Shown piece after piece: positions 16,556 through 25,125 of a DNA stretch of 64,000 nucleotides. The translations under genes were made by a program, and so were the position numbers. The first letter of the stretch is position 1. Every line of letters starts with the position of its first letter. Under the pieces are notes generated by a model, which had not been told where the DNA came from, ran no database searches, and was given only the letters and a program-made list of their open reading frames with translations. The DNA is from JARIHD01 sp035758825 (GTDB lineage: Bacteria > Patescibacteriota > Saccharimonadia > Saccharimonadales > UBA4665): contig DASTWA010000007.1 of assembly GCA_035758825.1 (NCBI GenBank), forward strand, positions 1 to 64,000. The letters run 5' to 3'.

Positions 16556-16694
16556 CCTACCCCTGTAATTTCGAGTTGCGAGTAGAGGGAGTCTAGGGTA
16601 GGATTACGCTGTCCTGGTATGACAGTAATGTCGGTCATGCAACACGCTTGCTCGGGTCTTCCCACGCAGCAAAAATGTTACTGTCAGCCAGGAC
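16556..16694 (+). ncRNA. Candidate structured RNA between the two GMK-like genes
   Basis: No gene fits 16535-16816. The stretch CCTACCC (16556-16562) pairs perfectly with GGGTAGG (16596-16602). GTAAT inside that loop (16565-16569) can pair with ATTAC just 3' of the stem (16603-16607), an H-type pseudoknot. A long imperfect stem follows (16611-16628 with 16678-16694) enclosing a loop of about 50 nt. A TATATA near 16544 could be a -10 box. It matches none of the common RNAs I can recall (SRP, 6S, tmRNA, RNase P). It may be a non-coding RNA or a leader element. Confidence 0.4.
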
Positions 16695-16762
16695 AACCGA
16701 AAACCACGATAGTACTTGCAAATTTAAGAGGTTAGTTGTAGGCTATGTGCATCTAACTTGAT

Positions 16763-16801
16763 AATCACTCCGACGGTTCGTTTTGAACCCAAGGAGTGAT
16801 T
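16763..16801 (+). other. Strong two-part hairpin before second GMK-like gene
   Basis: AATCACTCC (16763-16771) pairs with GGAGTGATT (16793-16801), and an inner stem GGTTC/GAACC (16775-16779 with 16785-16789). No U-run follows, so it is not a clear terminator. It ends only 4 nt before the -10 box of the next gene and could be an operator or a transcript end. Confidence 0.55.
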
Positions 16802-16816
16802 CTGTATAGTAAATAC

Positions 16817-17578
16817 ATGGAAAGCACAAATACCAACCCCTCAACGCCTTACCTCGCGCACCGCGATAAGTTTGAGGCGGCACTCGCAAGCTACCGCATC
16901 AGTGACCATGCCAAGAAAATCCTCAAGAACACAAAATTAGTTTTACTTACGGGCCCAAGTTCTTCCGGGCGAAACACAATCATCGAGTTCATGCTGGGCA
17001 TGGGCTCGTATCATTATATAGTCTCCGATACGACCCGTCCGCCACGTTACAACGACGGCATTTTAGAGCAAAACGGCCGGGAGTATTGGTTCCGCAAAGA
17101 AGCAGAAATGCTCCAGGACATCGAGAATGGTGAATTCCTGGAGGCCGAACTTATCCACGGTCAGCAAGTTTCCGGCATAAGCATCCGCGAACTTGAAGCC
17201 GCGACGACAGAGCACCGGATTGCCATTAACGAGGTAGACATCGGCGGCATCCAAACCGTGCTGGCCGCCAAGCCGGATACGGTGGCTATTTTTATTTTGC
17301 CGCCCAGTTTTGAGGAATGGCAGCGGCGCATGGCCGGCCGAGGCACCATGGATCCGGCTGAATTCAAGCGCCGTATGCAGACTGCGGAGCGTATTTTTGC
17401 AGAGGCCGCCCAGAATTCGTATGCGACAATTGTTGTCAACCATACTGTCGCCGACGCCGCCCACGAAATCGATGGTATCGTGCAGGGCAAATCGGTAGAT
17501 TCTGCCGAACAGCATGCCGGTAAAGAATTAGCCGTCCGGCTACTGCAGCAAACGCGAGCTCTTCTGGCTAGCCTGTAG
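16817..17578 (+). CDS. Guanylate kinase-like protein (copy 2, degenerate P-loop)
   Basis: 253 residues with an N-terminal extension of about 40. The GMK fold is recognisable (SDTTRPPR, NEVDIGGIQTV, FILPPSFEEWQRRMAGRG). The P-loop reads GPSSSGRNT (46-54), with the ATP-binding Lys replaced by Arg52 and the following Ser by Asn. The loss suggests weak or no kinase activity, perhaps a binding or regulatory role, as in MAGUK-type guanylate kinase domains. The start follows TATAGT (16805-16810) by 6 nt, so it has its own promoter. Confidence 0.7.
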   Translation: MESTNTNPSTPYLAHRDKFEAALASYRISDHAKKILKNTKLVLLTGPSSSGRNTIIEFMLGMGSYHYIVSDTTRPPRYNDGILEQNGREYWFRKEAEMLQDIENGEFLEAELIHGQQVSGISIRELEAATTEHRIAINEVDIGGIQTVLAAKPDTVAIFILPPSFEEWQRRMAGRGTMDPAEFKRRMQTAERIFAEAAQNSYATIVVNHTVADAAHEIDGIVQGKSVDSAEQHAGKELAVRLLQQTRALLASL

Positions 17579-17598
17579 AACCTCCGGTGAGGTGAAGT

Positions 17599-17625
17599 CT
17601 AGCACTCTTGACGATGGAGTGCTAA
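17599..17625 (+). promoter_or_regulatory. CIRCE operator of hrcA-grpE
   Basis: CTAGCACTC, 9-nt spacer, GAGTGCTAA: an almost perfect CIRCE inverted repeat bound by HrcA. The spacer contains TTGACG, which with TACACT (17632-17637) forms a promoter, so HrcA binding would block RNA polymerase directly. Confidence 0.95.
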
Positions 17626-17658
17626 AAAATGTACACTAGCATAAGAAAGACTAGCAGT

Positions 17659-18363
17659 ATGACTGAACGCCAGAAGCAAATCCTAAGCGCCATAGTAGAG
17701 CAGTATGCCGAGGTAGCCGCTCCGGTAGGTTCTAATTTGTTGGCCAAAGCCTTTAATGTCAGCTCGGCCACCATCCGTGCCGAAATGGCTGAACTTGAGC
17801 GCCTCGGTTTTATTGACCAGCCGCACACCAGTGCAGGACGGGTACCGACCGACAAAGGCTACCGTTTTTACGTCAACAGCCTGACGGAGGACAAACAGCC
17901 GGCTTCGGAGCGCCGTGGCGAGCGCGCCTTGACCACCCGCGTGCACGACAGCGGTGTGCCGGAGCGGGCTATCCGCAACGCCGTCGACACCTTAGTAGAA
18001 CTGACTCACAATCTGGGCCTGGCCACTATCGGCAACCAACTATACATGGCCGGCCTCTCTAACTTGTTTGGCCAACCGGAGTTTATGCACGCCGGACAGG
18101 TGCAACAGGTCGCCCGGCTGCTGGACAATCTTGAACCTTGGCTTCGCGAAGCTGCGCCCAACCAGCCGCTCAGCGTATATATCGGCAGCGAAAATCCTAT
18201 TGGACGCAGCGCAGGCTGCTCACTTATTATCAGCCGGTTCCACAGCCCGTATTCCGACCAAAGCTACATTGGCGTACTCGGGCCTACCCGCCAAAGCTAC
18301 CGCGACGTAATGATCTTGGTCCGGCGGGCCGGCGAAACACTAGAGGAGGTGCTATATGACTAA
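17659..18363 (+). CDS. hrcA: Heat-inducible transcription repressor HrcA (short form)
   Basis: 234 residues. The N-terminal winged helix (TERQKQILSAIVEQY, VSSATIRAEMAELERLGFI, HTSAGRVPTDKGYR) is textbook HrcA. The C-terminal ENPIGRSAGCSLI and GVLGPTRQSYRDVM parts are present. It is about 100 residues shorter than typical HrcA (about 340), the loss being in the central inserted domain. It represses chaperone genes through CIRCE, present both here and before dnaK. The ATG at 17659 is chosen because the upstream ATG at 17629 precedes the predicted transcription start. It overlaps grpE by 8 nt. Confidence 0.95.
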   Translation: MTERQKQILSAIVEQYAEVAAPVGSNLLAKAFNVSSATIRAEMAELERLGFIDQPHTSAGRVPTDKGYRFYVNSLTEDKQPASERRGERALTTRVHDSGVPERAIRNAVDTLVELTHNLGLATIGNQLYMAGLSNLFGQPEFMHAGQVQQVARLLDNLEPWLREAAPNQPLSVYIGSENPIGRSAGCSLIISRFHSPYSDQSYIGVLGPTRQSYRDVMILVRRAGETLEEVLYD

Positions 18364-18859
18364 ACCAGCAAAAGACGCTCAGGACGACTTACAAAATACA
18401 AACAGCGATCTGCCAGATATCAGCCAGCTAGAACAACAAATCGGTGAGCTAACTGACGCCCTGCAGCGCGAACGGGCCGACGCCACCAACCTGAGACGTC
18501 GGCATGACGAGCAAATTGCGAACTTGCGCACGACAGTCAAAGCTACGGTTGTCCGTGATTTGCTCCCGGTAGTAGACAATTTTGAACGGGCGCTTAAGCA
18601 CGTGCCGGAAGATCTAGCCGGCAACGACTACATAAAGGGCGTCCAAGGTATCGTTAAGCAGTTCGAAAAAACCCTGTCCGACATAGGTGTCGAACGCATC
18701 AAGACTGTCGGAGAACCATTCGATCCTCATTTGCACGAAGCCGTCAGCATGGAAGATGGCGATGGCGACCAGGAAGTCGTGAGCGAAGAACTGCAATCTG
18801 GCTACCGTTTAGGTGACGAAGTCATCCGTCACGCCATGGTCCGCGTCAAGACGTCATGA
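18356..18859 (+). CDS. grpE: Nucleotide exchange factor GrpE
   Basis: 167 residues: an N-terminal long helix/coiled coil (about 20-55), then RDLLPVVDNFERAL and the C-terminal beta domain (GEPFDPHLHEAVS, RLGDEVIRHAMVRV). It releases ADP from DnaK. GAGGAGG precedes the ATG, and the 8-nt overlap with hrcA indicates translational coupling and CIRCE control. Confidence 0.96.
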   Translation: MTKPAKDAQDDLQNTNSDLPDISQLEQQIGELTDALQRERADATNLRRRHDEQIANLRTTVKATVVRDLLPVVDNFERALKHVPEDLAGNDYIKGVQGIVKQFEKTLSDIGVERIKTVGEPFDPHLHEAVSMEDGDGDQEVVSEELQSGYRLGDEVIRHAMVRVKTS

Positions 18860-18966
18860 GTGAGAATCTACAACGTACCTCCGATTAGCTTGTGGACCGG
18901 TACGCCCATCTCCTAATTCCTGGCCACGTTGCAGCAAAATGAGAATTGTTGCAGTACAATAGTTGC

Positions 18967-19296
18967 ATGAGCAACGATACGCGTTTTTGGTTGTACCGCC
19001 TGAGCTTATTTGCCGCAATCGCGTTCGATCTTTGGCTTATGAACAAAATGGTAACGTCGACGTCCGGGGGCGGCCATCGCACCAGTTTGTGGGCTACGCT
19101 CTTTTTTATGGCAATACTTCTAACCATGCCATTGGCGCTTTTGGCTTATAAGGCCAAGAGAGAGCGCTGGGAAAAGGCGAAACCTATGGACAGGATTGAA
19201 GTCGAGACTATCTCCAATTACGCCAAACAAGAGCACGACCGCAAGGCAGCTAACAAAGAAAAACATAGCAGAGAGCAATTGCCGCCAAGGTACTAA
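18967..19296 (+). CDS. Small two-helix membrane protein
   Basis: 109 residues with two membrane helices (about 12-30 and 42-62) and a long, highly charged cytoplasmic tail ending REQLPPRY. The ATG at 18967 lies 6 nt after TACAAT (18955-18960), so it is transcribed separately from grpE. Function unknown. Confidence 0.65.
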   Translation: MSNDTRFWLYRLSLFAAIAFDLWLMNKMVTSTSGGGHRTSLWATLFFMAILLTMPLALLAYKAKRERWEKAKPMDRIEVETISNYAKQEHDRKAANKEKHSREQLPPRY

Positions 19297-19365
19297 ATAA
19301 GTCTGCCAATGCATATTTGAAAGGAATCCGCTATACTAATAACATAAGCGAAACAGGCACGGCAT

Positions 19366-19905
19366 ATGGCACGATTACCCGAACCCGGTGGTGACCGCGG
19401 CGATTGGGGAACAATCTTAAACACGTTTCTTTCGGTTGAACACAACGAAGATGGTACGCTCAAGCGTGCCGCAACTATCGATGGTAAGTACACTAAACCA
19501 AGCAGCGGCATCCCTGCCAGTGATTTGTCATCTAGTGTGCAGGCCGCGCTTACCAAGACGATACGCTACACCCAGACGTGGACGATTGGCGGCTACATAA
19601 ACGTACCGGTTGACAACATCGATTACATAAACCCTATCTTTATTGCCGTGCATTCCGGCCAGACGCTCAACCTAATTGCCTGCCGCCACCGGATTAATAG
19701 CGGCACGGGCGTGACGGTAAGTCTGCAGCGGAATGGCACCAACATCAGTGGGTTTACGGGCATAAGCGTCACGACTACAAGTACGACCACCGACCCCGCC
19801 AACGTCCAGTTGGCCGACGGTGATATGTTGCAGCTAGTCGTTACGGCCATAAGCGGCAGCCCGCAGAACTTGTCAGTGTCACTCATTTTTGAAGCAACGG
19901 TATGA
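19366..19905 (+). CDS. Tail/collar-like structural protein
   Basis: 179 residues opening MARLPEPGGDRGDWGTILN, then EHNEDGTLKRAA. This opening is found in phage-tail-like and surface-repeat proteins of actinobacteria and CPR. The rest is a Thr/Ser/Gly-rich beta domain. No signal peptide. Its stop overlaps the start of the next gene by 4 nt (ATGA), so the two are coupled. Probably a structural or adhesive subunit. The family name is uncertain. Confidence 0.6.
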   Translation: MARLPEPGGDRGDWGTILNTFLSVEHNEDGTLKRAATIDGKYTKPSSGIPASDLSSSVQAALTKTIRYTQTWTIGGYINVPVDNIDYINPIFIAVHSGQTLNLIACRHRINSGTGVTVSLQRNGTNISGFTGISVTTTSTTTDPANVQLADGDMLQLVVTAISGSPQNLSVSLIFEATV

Positions 19906-22682
19906 GCCTCAAATACAGTTTTCGAACTCTTGGCATGGATTCCGGCGGCCATCTGAGCCTAGTTGCGCTTGATCCAACGGGCCAAAAGCTGATGGCCGGC
20001 GGCGACATCCAGGGGTTCTTTTTTAGTGACAATTTTGGGGATAGCTGGAGGGTTCGTAATCGCGGGCTCTGGGTAGATAACTGGCACCGTGTAGCCAGCG
20101 TTTTGTGGTCGCGAACCGATCCTAATACGGTGTATGCTGCAGTCGGCGACCTCGGCACCAGTGGGGGATTTATGGTTTCGACTAACAACGGCGACAGCTG
20201 GGTCCGACGGTCGGCAGTGCCAACCTTTGCCGGCAACCACACTTCCGCGCCATTACCTAGTGGACATCCGCGCTCAACCGGCAACCTCTTGGCTCAGGCC
20301 AGTAACGGCCGGTTATACGCCGGCACCTACGACGGTGGGGTGTTTGTATCCGATGACGAAGGGGTAAACTGGTCCAATATCGGTTTCTCCGGTGGCAGTC
20401 ACTACATCCGCAGCATCGCCCTGGACCCCAACGACGAAAGCGCATTGTACGTCGCCCTGTATGGCGAACGCATCTGGAAAACGACCGATGCAACCGCAGC
20501 ATCGCCCACGTGGTCCCAGTTAACCGGCGCGCCGCTTAACCCCGAAGAACTCAAAATCATCGGCACGTATGTCTATGCTGTATGTAATACTGACGGCGTT
20601 TACCGCAGCACCGACGGCGGAACAAATTGGGAATCTTTGAACGGGGGCTATTTGGACACAACGACTTCTAAGTGGATGTCAATTGACGGCTACGAAAGCG
20701 GCAGTAACCATGTCGTGATAGTAGGATGCGCGCAGCCAGTGGAGCCCGTTTCTGGGCAAGGATACCGCTCTCTCGTGCGCCTGTCGGTGACGGCTAGTAG
20801 CACTGTTACCTATACCGAGCTCGGACGCAATCCGTCGAACGTCAGTTTTACTATCGCCCCCAATGATCGTGCCTGGTGGCGCGGCGGCGGTTCGTATGCT
20901 GACTGGCCCAGTGGCCGCTTTAATAACCCGTCGTCCATTCTTATTGATCCGAACAATACGGACCACATTTGGGTTAGCGGTTCAAGCGGTGTGTTCCGTA
21001 GTTCAGACGGCGGCACGACATGGAAGATGGCGTGCAATGGCATGCCCCTGACAACCAATCGTCGGGTAGCCGTTGATCCGTTACACCCGTTGCGAGTGCT
21101 TGTAGGCAACACCGACTGGACCCTGCTGGAAGTCGACGACGGCTACGGGCGTAATGGTAGTGTTTCGCGTGCTTGGGCGCCAAGTAGTGCGGGCAGTTCC
21201 TACGATGTTGCGGTGGATCCGACAGACGGTACGGCATTCATTGGGGTGGGGGACCGCGACAATAACGACGAAGGCGCGATTTTCTCGCTTCCGTTTGGCG
21301 CCACGAGCTGGACAAACGAAGGGCTTGAGGCGACCGACATTCTCACTCGGGAGGTCACCGATACCTTTACACGGACAGCTACCGACGGCTGGGGGACTGC
21401 CGACAGTGGCCAGGCCTGGACGGTGGTGTCCGGTCCTGCTGCCAATCTTTCTGCTAACGGCACAACAGGGCGCATGCAGCTAGCCGCTTCGTCGGCGTCG
21501 CGTAGCATCTTTTTGCAAACCACGAGTATTCTGGACTGTACCGGAACTTTTGATGTGAGTTGGTCGGCTGCCGCCGCAGGTACGGGCGGTCACTTCGCCG
21601 CGTTCCATGTGCGCACCGATGGCACCACGGCCAGCAGCTATGCTTTCCGTATCGACGAGAGCGCCACGACTAACCAGGCGACGATACGAGTACATCGGAT
21701 TGTAAGCACAGCGACCCAAATTGGCACAGACGGCACCGTCGCAGGCTACACGCCAACCAGCACCATCCATGTTCGCTTTAGGGTGTCCGGCACCAATCCG
21801 ACCACATTGAATCTGAAGGCATGGGTCGGGAGTACCGAGCCTGATGGCTGGATGATTACCATAACTGACAGTGAAGCAACACTCCAAAATGCGGGGCCGA
21901 TTGCCCTGCGCGCCGGGGGCGGCACAGGCTACACGGCAGCGGCCACAGCAATTTTCGATAATCTTGAAGTAGATACGATAACCACTGCAGCAGTAACGAG
22001 CGAAAACAAACGTCCGATCGGCATTGCCGTCGGGCGCGACGGGAGCAATAACCGTATTCTGTTGGCCGCCGTGCAAGAAAGTGGCCTCTGGCGAAAAACC
22101 GGCGGTACGTGGACGAGAGTCAACACCACTATTTGCAGTGCGGCGCAGGTATCGCGCGCTGCCTGGTTTGCCTGGCAAGAAGGTTCGCAGTATGTATACG
22201 TGTTCGACCGGGCATCAGGCGTGTATCGTTCTGGTGATTATGGCTCAACCTGGACGCTTATTTGGAATGTTACCAGCGATGTCGGCCGAACCGGCTTTAT
22301 TGCTCTTAACCCGGCGGTTGCTAATGAGCTATGGGTATCGACCGAAAGCGCGCTGTACCGGTTGTCTAATGCGCAGAGCGGTACCGTCGGCGGGGGCATC
22401 ACTGCCGCCAGTATATCCGGCGTAGAACGGCCAGGTTGTATCGCCTTCGATGCCGAGGGGACGCTCTTTTGCGCCAGCCTTCCCGATAGTACGAATCCTC
22501 CAAGGCTGCTACGCTCGGCCAACAATGGGGCCTCATGGCAGGATGTGAGCGACGAATCATTCAAGGCGGCGGCCAATCGCCTCTCGGACATCAAAGTATC
22601 GCCTACCGGTCGTATTTATGCCTCTAGTATCGCCAATGGTATCCTTGTGGGCCACAGCGTCGGCCAGCAGCAAATCAGTTAG
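19902..22682 (+). CDS. Large BNR/Asp-box beta-propeller protein with inserted beta-sandwich domain
   Basis: 926 residues. Many copies of the Asp-box S-x-D-x-G-x-x-W are visible (SDNFGDSW, STNNGDSW, STDGGTNW, SSDGGTTW, SGDYGSTW, SANNGASW), as in sialidase-like and sortilin-like propellers. In the middle (about residues 480-690) lies a concanavalin-like sandwich starting DTFTRTATDGWGTADSG. No catalytic sialidase residues can be assigned. No signal peptide is seen, so export, if any, would follow a non-Sec route. It is coupled to the preceding gene. Its stop codon overlaps the dnaK CIRCE element, so the insertion abuts the operator. It could be a cell-surface or phage-derived binding protein. 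Confidence 0.75.
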   Translation: MSLKYSFRTLGMDSGGHLSLVALDPTGQKLMAGGDIQGFFFSDNFGDSWRVRNRGLWVDNWHRVASVLWSRTDPNTVYAAVGDLGTSGGFMVSTNNGDSWVRRSAVPTFAGNHTSAPLPSGHPRSTGNLLAQASNGRLYAGTYDGGVFVSDDEGVNWSNIGFSGGSHYIRSIALDPNDESALYVALYGERIWKTTDATAASPTWSQLTGAPLNPEELKIIGTYVYAVCNTDGVYRSTDGGTNWESLNGGYLDTTTSKWMSIDGYESGSNHVVIVGCAQPVEPVSGQGYRSLVRLSVTASSTVTYTELGRNPSNVSFTIAPNDRAWWRGGGSYADWPSGRFNNPSSILIDPNNTDHIWVSGSSGVFRSSDGGTTWKMACNGMPLTTNRRVAVDPLHPLRVLVGNTDWTLLEVDDGYGRNGSVSRAWAPSSAGSSYDVAVDPTDGTAFIGVGDRDNNDEGAIFSLPFGATSWTNEGLEATDILTREVTDTFTRTATDGWGTADSGQAWTVVSGPAANLSANGTTGRMQLAASSASRSIFLQTTSILDCTGTFDVSWSAAAAGTGGHFAAFHVRTDGTTASSYAFRIDESATTNQATIRVHRIVSTATQIGTDGTVAGYTPTSTIHVRFRVSGTNPTTLNLKAWVGSTEPDGWMITITDSEATLQNAGPIALRAGGGTGYTAAATAIFDNLEVDTITTAAVTSENKRPIGIAVGRDGSNNRILLAAVQESGLWRKTGGTWTRVNTTICSAAQVSRAAWFAWQEGSQYVYVFDRASGVYRSGDYGSTWTLIWNVTSDVGRTGFIALNPAVANELWVSTESALYRLSNAQSGTVGGGITAASISGVERPGCIAFDAEGTLFCASLPDSTNPPRLLRSANNGASWQDVSDESFKAAANRLSDIKVSPTGRIYASSIANGILVGHSVGQQQIS

Positions 22683-22705
22683 CACTCTTGACAGTAGAGT
22701 GCTAA
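22679..22705 (+). promoter_or_regulatory. CIRCE operator of dnaK
   Basis: TTAGCACTC, 9-nt spacer, GAGTGCTAA: a perfect CIRCE. An additional left half-site TTAGCACTC lies at 22725-22733 without its partner. Confidence 0.96.
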
Positions 22706-22716
22706 CTTTTTATCAT
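22688..22716 (+). promoter_or_regulatory. dnaK promoter within CIRCE
   Basis: TTGACA (22688-22693) lies in the CIRCE spacer. It is followed after 17 nt by TATCAT (22711-22716). An alternative -10 is TATACT at 22718-22723. Confidence 0.75.
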
Positions 22717-22769
22717 GTATACTATTAGCACTCAAACAAGCTATTTGCTAAACGAAAGGGTATATACAC

Positions 22770-24698
22770 ATGGGTAAGATCATTGGCATCGACCTCGGTA
22801 CTACCAACTCGGCAATGGCCGTTATGCAATCCGGTAAGCCCGAGATCATCACCAATTCAGAAGGCAACCGCACTACTCCTAGTGTGGTGGCTGTAAACAA
22901 GAATGGCGAACGCCTGGTGGGGCAAGTTGCCCGCCGCCAGCAGGTGACCAATAGTAAGAATACTATCTACGAAGTAAAGCGCCTGATCGGCCGCCGCTGG
23001 GAAGACAAAGAAGTCCAGCGCGACCTCAAACTGATGGGTTACGAGATCGTCAAGAGCGGCGATGCCGTAAAGGTAAAGATGGGCGACAAGGAATACAGCC
23101 CAGAAGAAGTCAGCGCTATGGTGCTGGGCAAGCTGAAGGCTGACGCCGAAGCGTTCCTGGGCGAGCCAGTAACCGAGGCTGTCATTACCGTTCCTGCTTA
23201 CTTTGACGACTCACAGCGCCAGGCAACCAAGGACGCCGGCAAGATCGCCGGCCTTGAAGTTAAGCGTATCATCAACGAGCCGACGGCTGCCGCCTTGGCC
23301 TACGGCCTGGACAAGGGCAGTAAGTCCGACGAAAAGATTGTTGTATACGATCTGGGTGGTGGCACGTTCGACGTTTCCATCCTGGAGCTCGGCGACGGTG
23401 TCTTCGAAGTAAAAAGTACCAACGGCGACACCCACCTTGGTGGTGCTGACTTTGACCGCGTCCTGGTCAACCACTTTGTGGATGAGTTCAAAAAGGAAAA
23501 TGGTATTGACCTGACCGACGACAAGGCTGCCATGCAGCGCCTGCGCGACGAAGCCGAAAAGGCCAAGATCGAGCTTTCGACTGCCCAGGAAGTCGACATT
23601 AACCTGCCGTTCCTTACCGCCGACGCAGATGGCCCAAAGCACTTTGAGTACAAGCTGACCCGTTCCAAGCTGGAGCAGCTGGTTGCCGAATTGGTGGCCA
23701 AGACTGCCGAGCCGTGCGAGAAGGCCCTCAAGGATGCCGGCCTCAGCGCCAGTGACATCGACGCCGTCGTATTGGTCGGGGGCATGACCCGCATGCCGGC
23801 CGTCCAAGAAAAAGTAAAGAACATCTTTGGCAAAGACCCAATGAAGGGTGTCAACCCGGACGAGGTCGTAGCTGTCGGTGCCGCCATCCAAGGTGGCGTG
23901 CTCCAGGGTGACGTTAAGGACGTTCTGCTTCTTGACGTAACACCTCTGTCACTGGGTATCGAAACCATGGGTGGTGTGATGACCAAGCTCATTGAGCGCA
24001 ACACGACCATCCCTACTTCTAAGTCCGAAGTGTTCTCGACTGCCGCCGACAACCAGCCGCAGGTGGAAGTGCACGTCGTCCAAGGTGAGCGCGGTATGGC
24101 TGCCGACAACAAGTCACTGGGCCGCTTTATCCTTGATGGGATTCCAGCCGCTCCTCGCGGTGTGCCTCAAATCGAAGTTACCTTTAACATCGACGCCAAT
24201 GGTATTTTGAACGTAACCGCCAAGGATAAGGGCACCGGCAAGGAACAGAGCATCACCATCTCTGGCTCTGGCAACCTCGACAAAGAGGCCGTCGAAAAGA
24301 TGGCCAAAGAAGCCGAGGCCAATGCCGAAGAAGACAAAAAGAAGCGTGAAGCCGTAGAGGCCCGCAACGTGCTCGACACAACCGTATACCAGGCCAAGAA
24401 GATGATGAGTGACTATGGTGATAAAATGAGTGAAGAAGACAAGAAGAGTCTTCAGGAGGCGATTGATGGGGCTGCTAAAGAAAATGGTGAAAATAGCGAT
24501 AAAGAAAAACTTGAAGAAGTAACCAAGAAGCTGAACGATATCATGATGCCTATCGGCGCCAAGATGTACGAAACCGCCAAGGACGAAGCTCCGGCTGCAG
24601 ATGAAGACGGAGCAGAAGCTAAGCCCGACGACAAGAAAAAGGACGCCAAGGGCAAAGATGACGGCGCTGTAGAAGGCGAAGTCGTCGACGAAAAATAA
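22770..24698 (+). CDS. dnaK: Chaperone DnaK (Hsp70)
   Basis: 642 residues, normal length. ATPase motifs include GIDLGTTNS, YDLGGGTFDVS and VLVGGMTRMP. The substrate-binding domain and a charged C-terminal tail with an EEVKK-like Asp/Lys repeat follow. It folds and refolds proteins with DnaJ and GrpE. GAAAGGG precedes the ATG. It is first in the dnaK-orf-dnaJ transcription unit under CIRCE/HrcA control. Confidence 0.98.
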   Translation: MGKIIGIDLGTTNSAMAVMQSGKPEIITNSEGNRTTPSVVAVNKNGERLVGQVARRQQVTNSKNTIYEVKRLIGRRWEDKEVQRDLKLMGYEIVKSGDAVKVKMGDKEYSPEEVSAMVLGKLKADAEAFLGEPVTEAVITVPAYFDDSQRQATKDAGKIAGLEVKRIINEPTAAALAYGLDKGSKSDEKIVVYDLGGGTFDVSILELGDGVFEVKSTNGDTHLGGADFDRVLVNHFVDEFKKENGIDLTDDKAAMQRLRDEAEKAKIELSTAQEVDINLPFLTADADGPKHFEYKLTRSKLEQLVAELVAKTAEPCEKALKDAGLSASDIDAVVLVGGMTRMPAVQEKVKNIFGKDPMKGVNPDEVVAVGAAIQGGVLQGDVKDVLLLDVTPLSLGIETMGGVMTKLIERNTTIPTSKSEVFSTAADNQPQVEVHVVQGERGMAADNKSLGRFILDGIPAAPRGVPQIEVTFNIDANGILNVTAKDKGTGKEQSITISGSGNLDKEAVEKMAKEAEANAEEDKKKREAVEARNVLDTTVYQAKKMMSDYGDKMSEEDKKSLQEAIDGAAKENGENSDKEKLEEVTKKLNDIMMPIGAKMYETAKDEAPAADEDGAEAKPDDKKKDAKGKDDGAVEGEVVDEK

Positions 24699-24709
24699 GG
24701 GAAAAATAC

Positions 24710-25114
24710 ATGCTAGGATTTGGGGATAAACAAGGACACATCGATCCGACTAAGCTGCCGATATTCGTGCATGCCATCCAGAGCGCCGATGCGTTCACGC
24801 TGGCAACGAAGGTCTGGGACAACAATGGCCGCTATATCATTTTGGACCCGACCAACAATAAGGAGCTTATGCGCTTTGTGTTCTCCCAACCTACATGTGT
24901 CGTCTGGTTACAGCGCGACCAAGGGCGAATCGATACGTACGAGCTCGTGCTTATGTGGGAAGGCAAGGCCCGTGACGAAAGTGTTACTGAGGTGTATGTC
25001 ATCTCTACCAGCAGCCAGCCAGTCGGGGACGACAGCCGGGCCAAGAGCTTGTTGAGCGCCATTCTGGCGTCACCGGCAATCGTACCAGTTAACCAGCCGC
25101 AACTGCAGCGCTAA
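24710..25114 (+). CDS. Unknown 134-residue protein between dnaK and dnaJ
   Basis: A soluble protein with alternating beta strands (RYIILDPTNN, CVVWLQRDQ, YELVLMWEGKARD), not recognised. AGGGA precedes the ATG. It is 11 bp after dnaK and 11 bp before dnaJ, so it is certainly in the CIRCE-controlled unit and may be a small chaperone cofactor or stress protein. Confidence 0.7.
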   Translation: MLGFGDKQGHIDPTKLPIFVHAIQSADAFTLATKVWDNNGRYIILDPTNNKELMRFVFSQPTCVVWLQRDQGRIDTYELVLMWEGKARDESVTEVYVISTSSQPVGDDSRAKSLLSAILASPAIVPVNQPQLQR

Positions 25115-25125
25115 CAAGGATTATC

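Noticed and set aside
16763..16801. Hairpin read as an intrinsic terminator
   Set aside because: No U-run on either strand; recorded as a hairpin of unknown role instead.
19902..22682. Internal repeats read as a CRISPR array or DNA repeat
   Set aside because: Repetition is at protein level (Asp-box blades) with diverged DNA; no constant repeat/spacer spacing. No CRISPR array was seen anywhere in the window.
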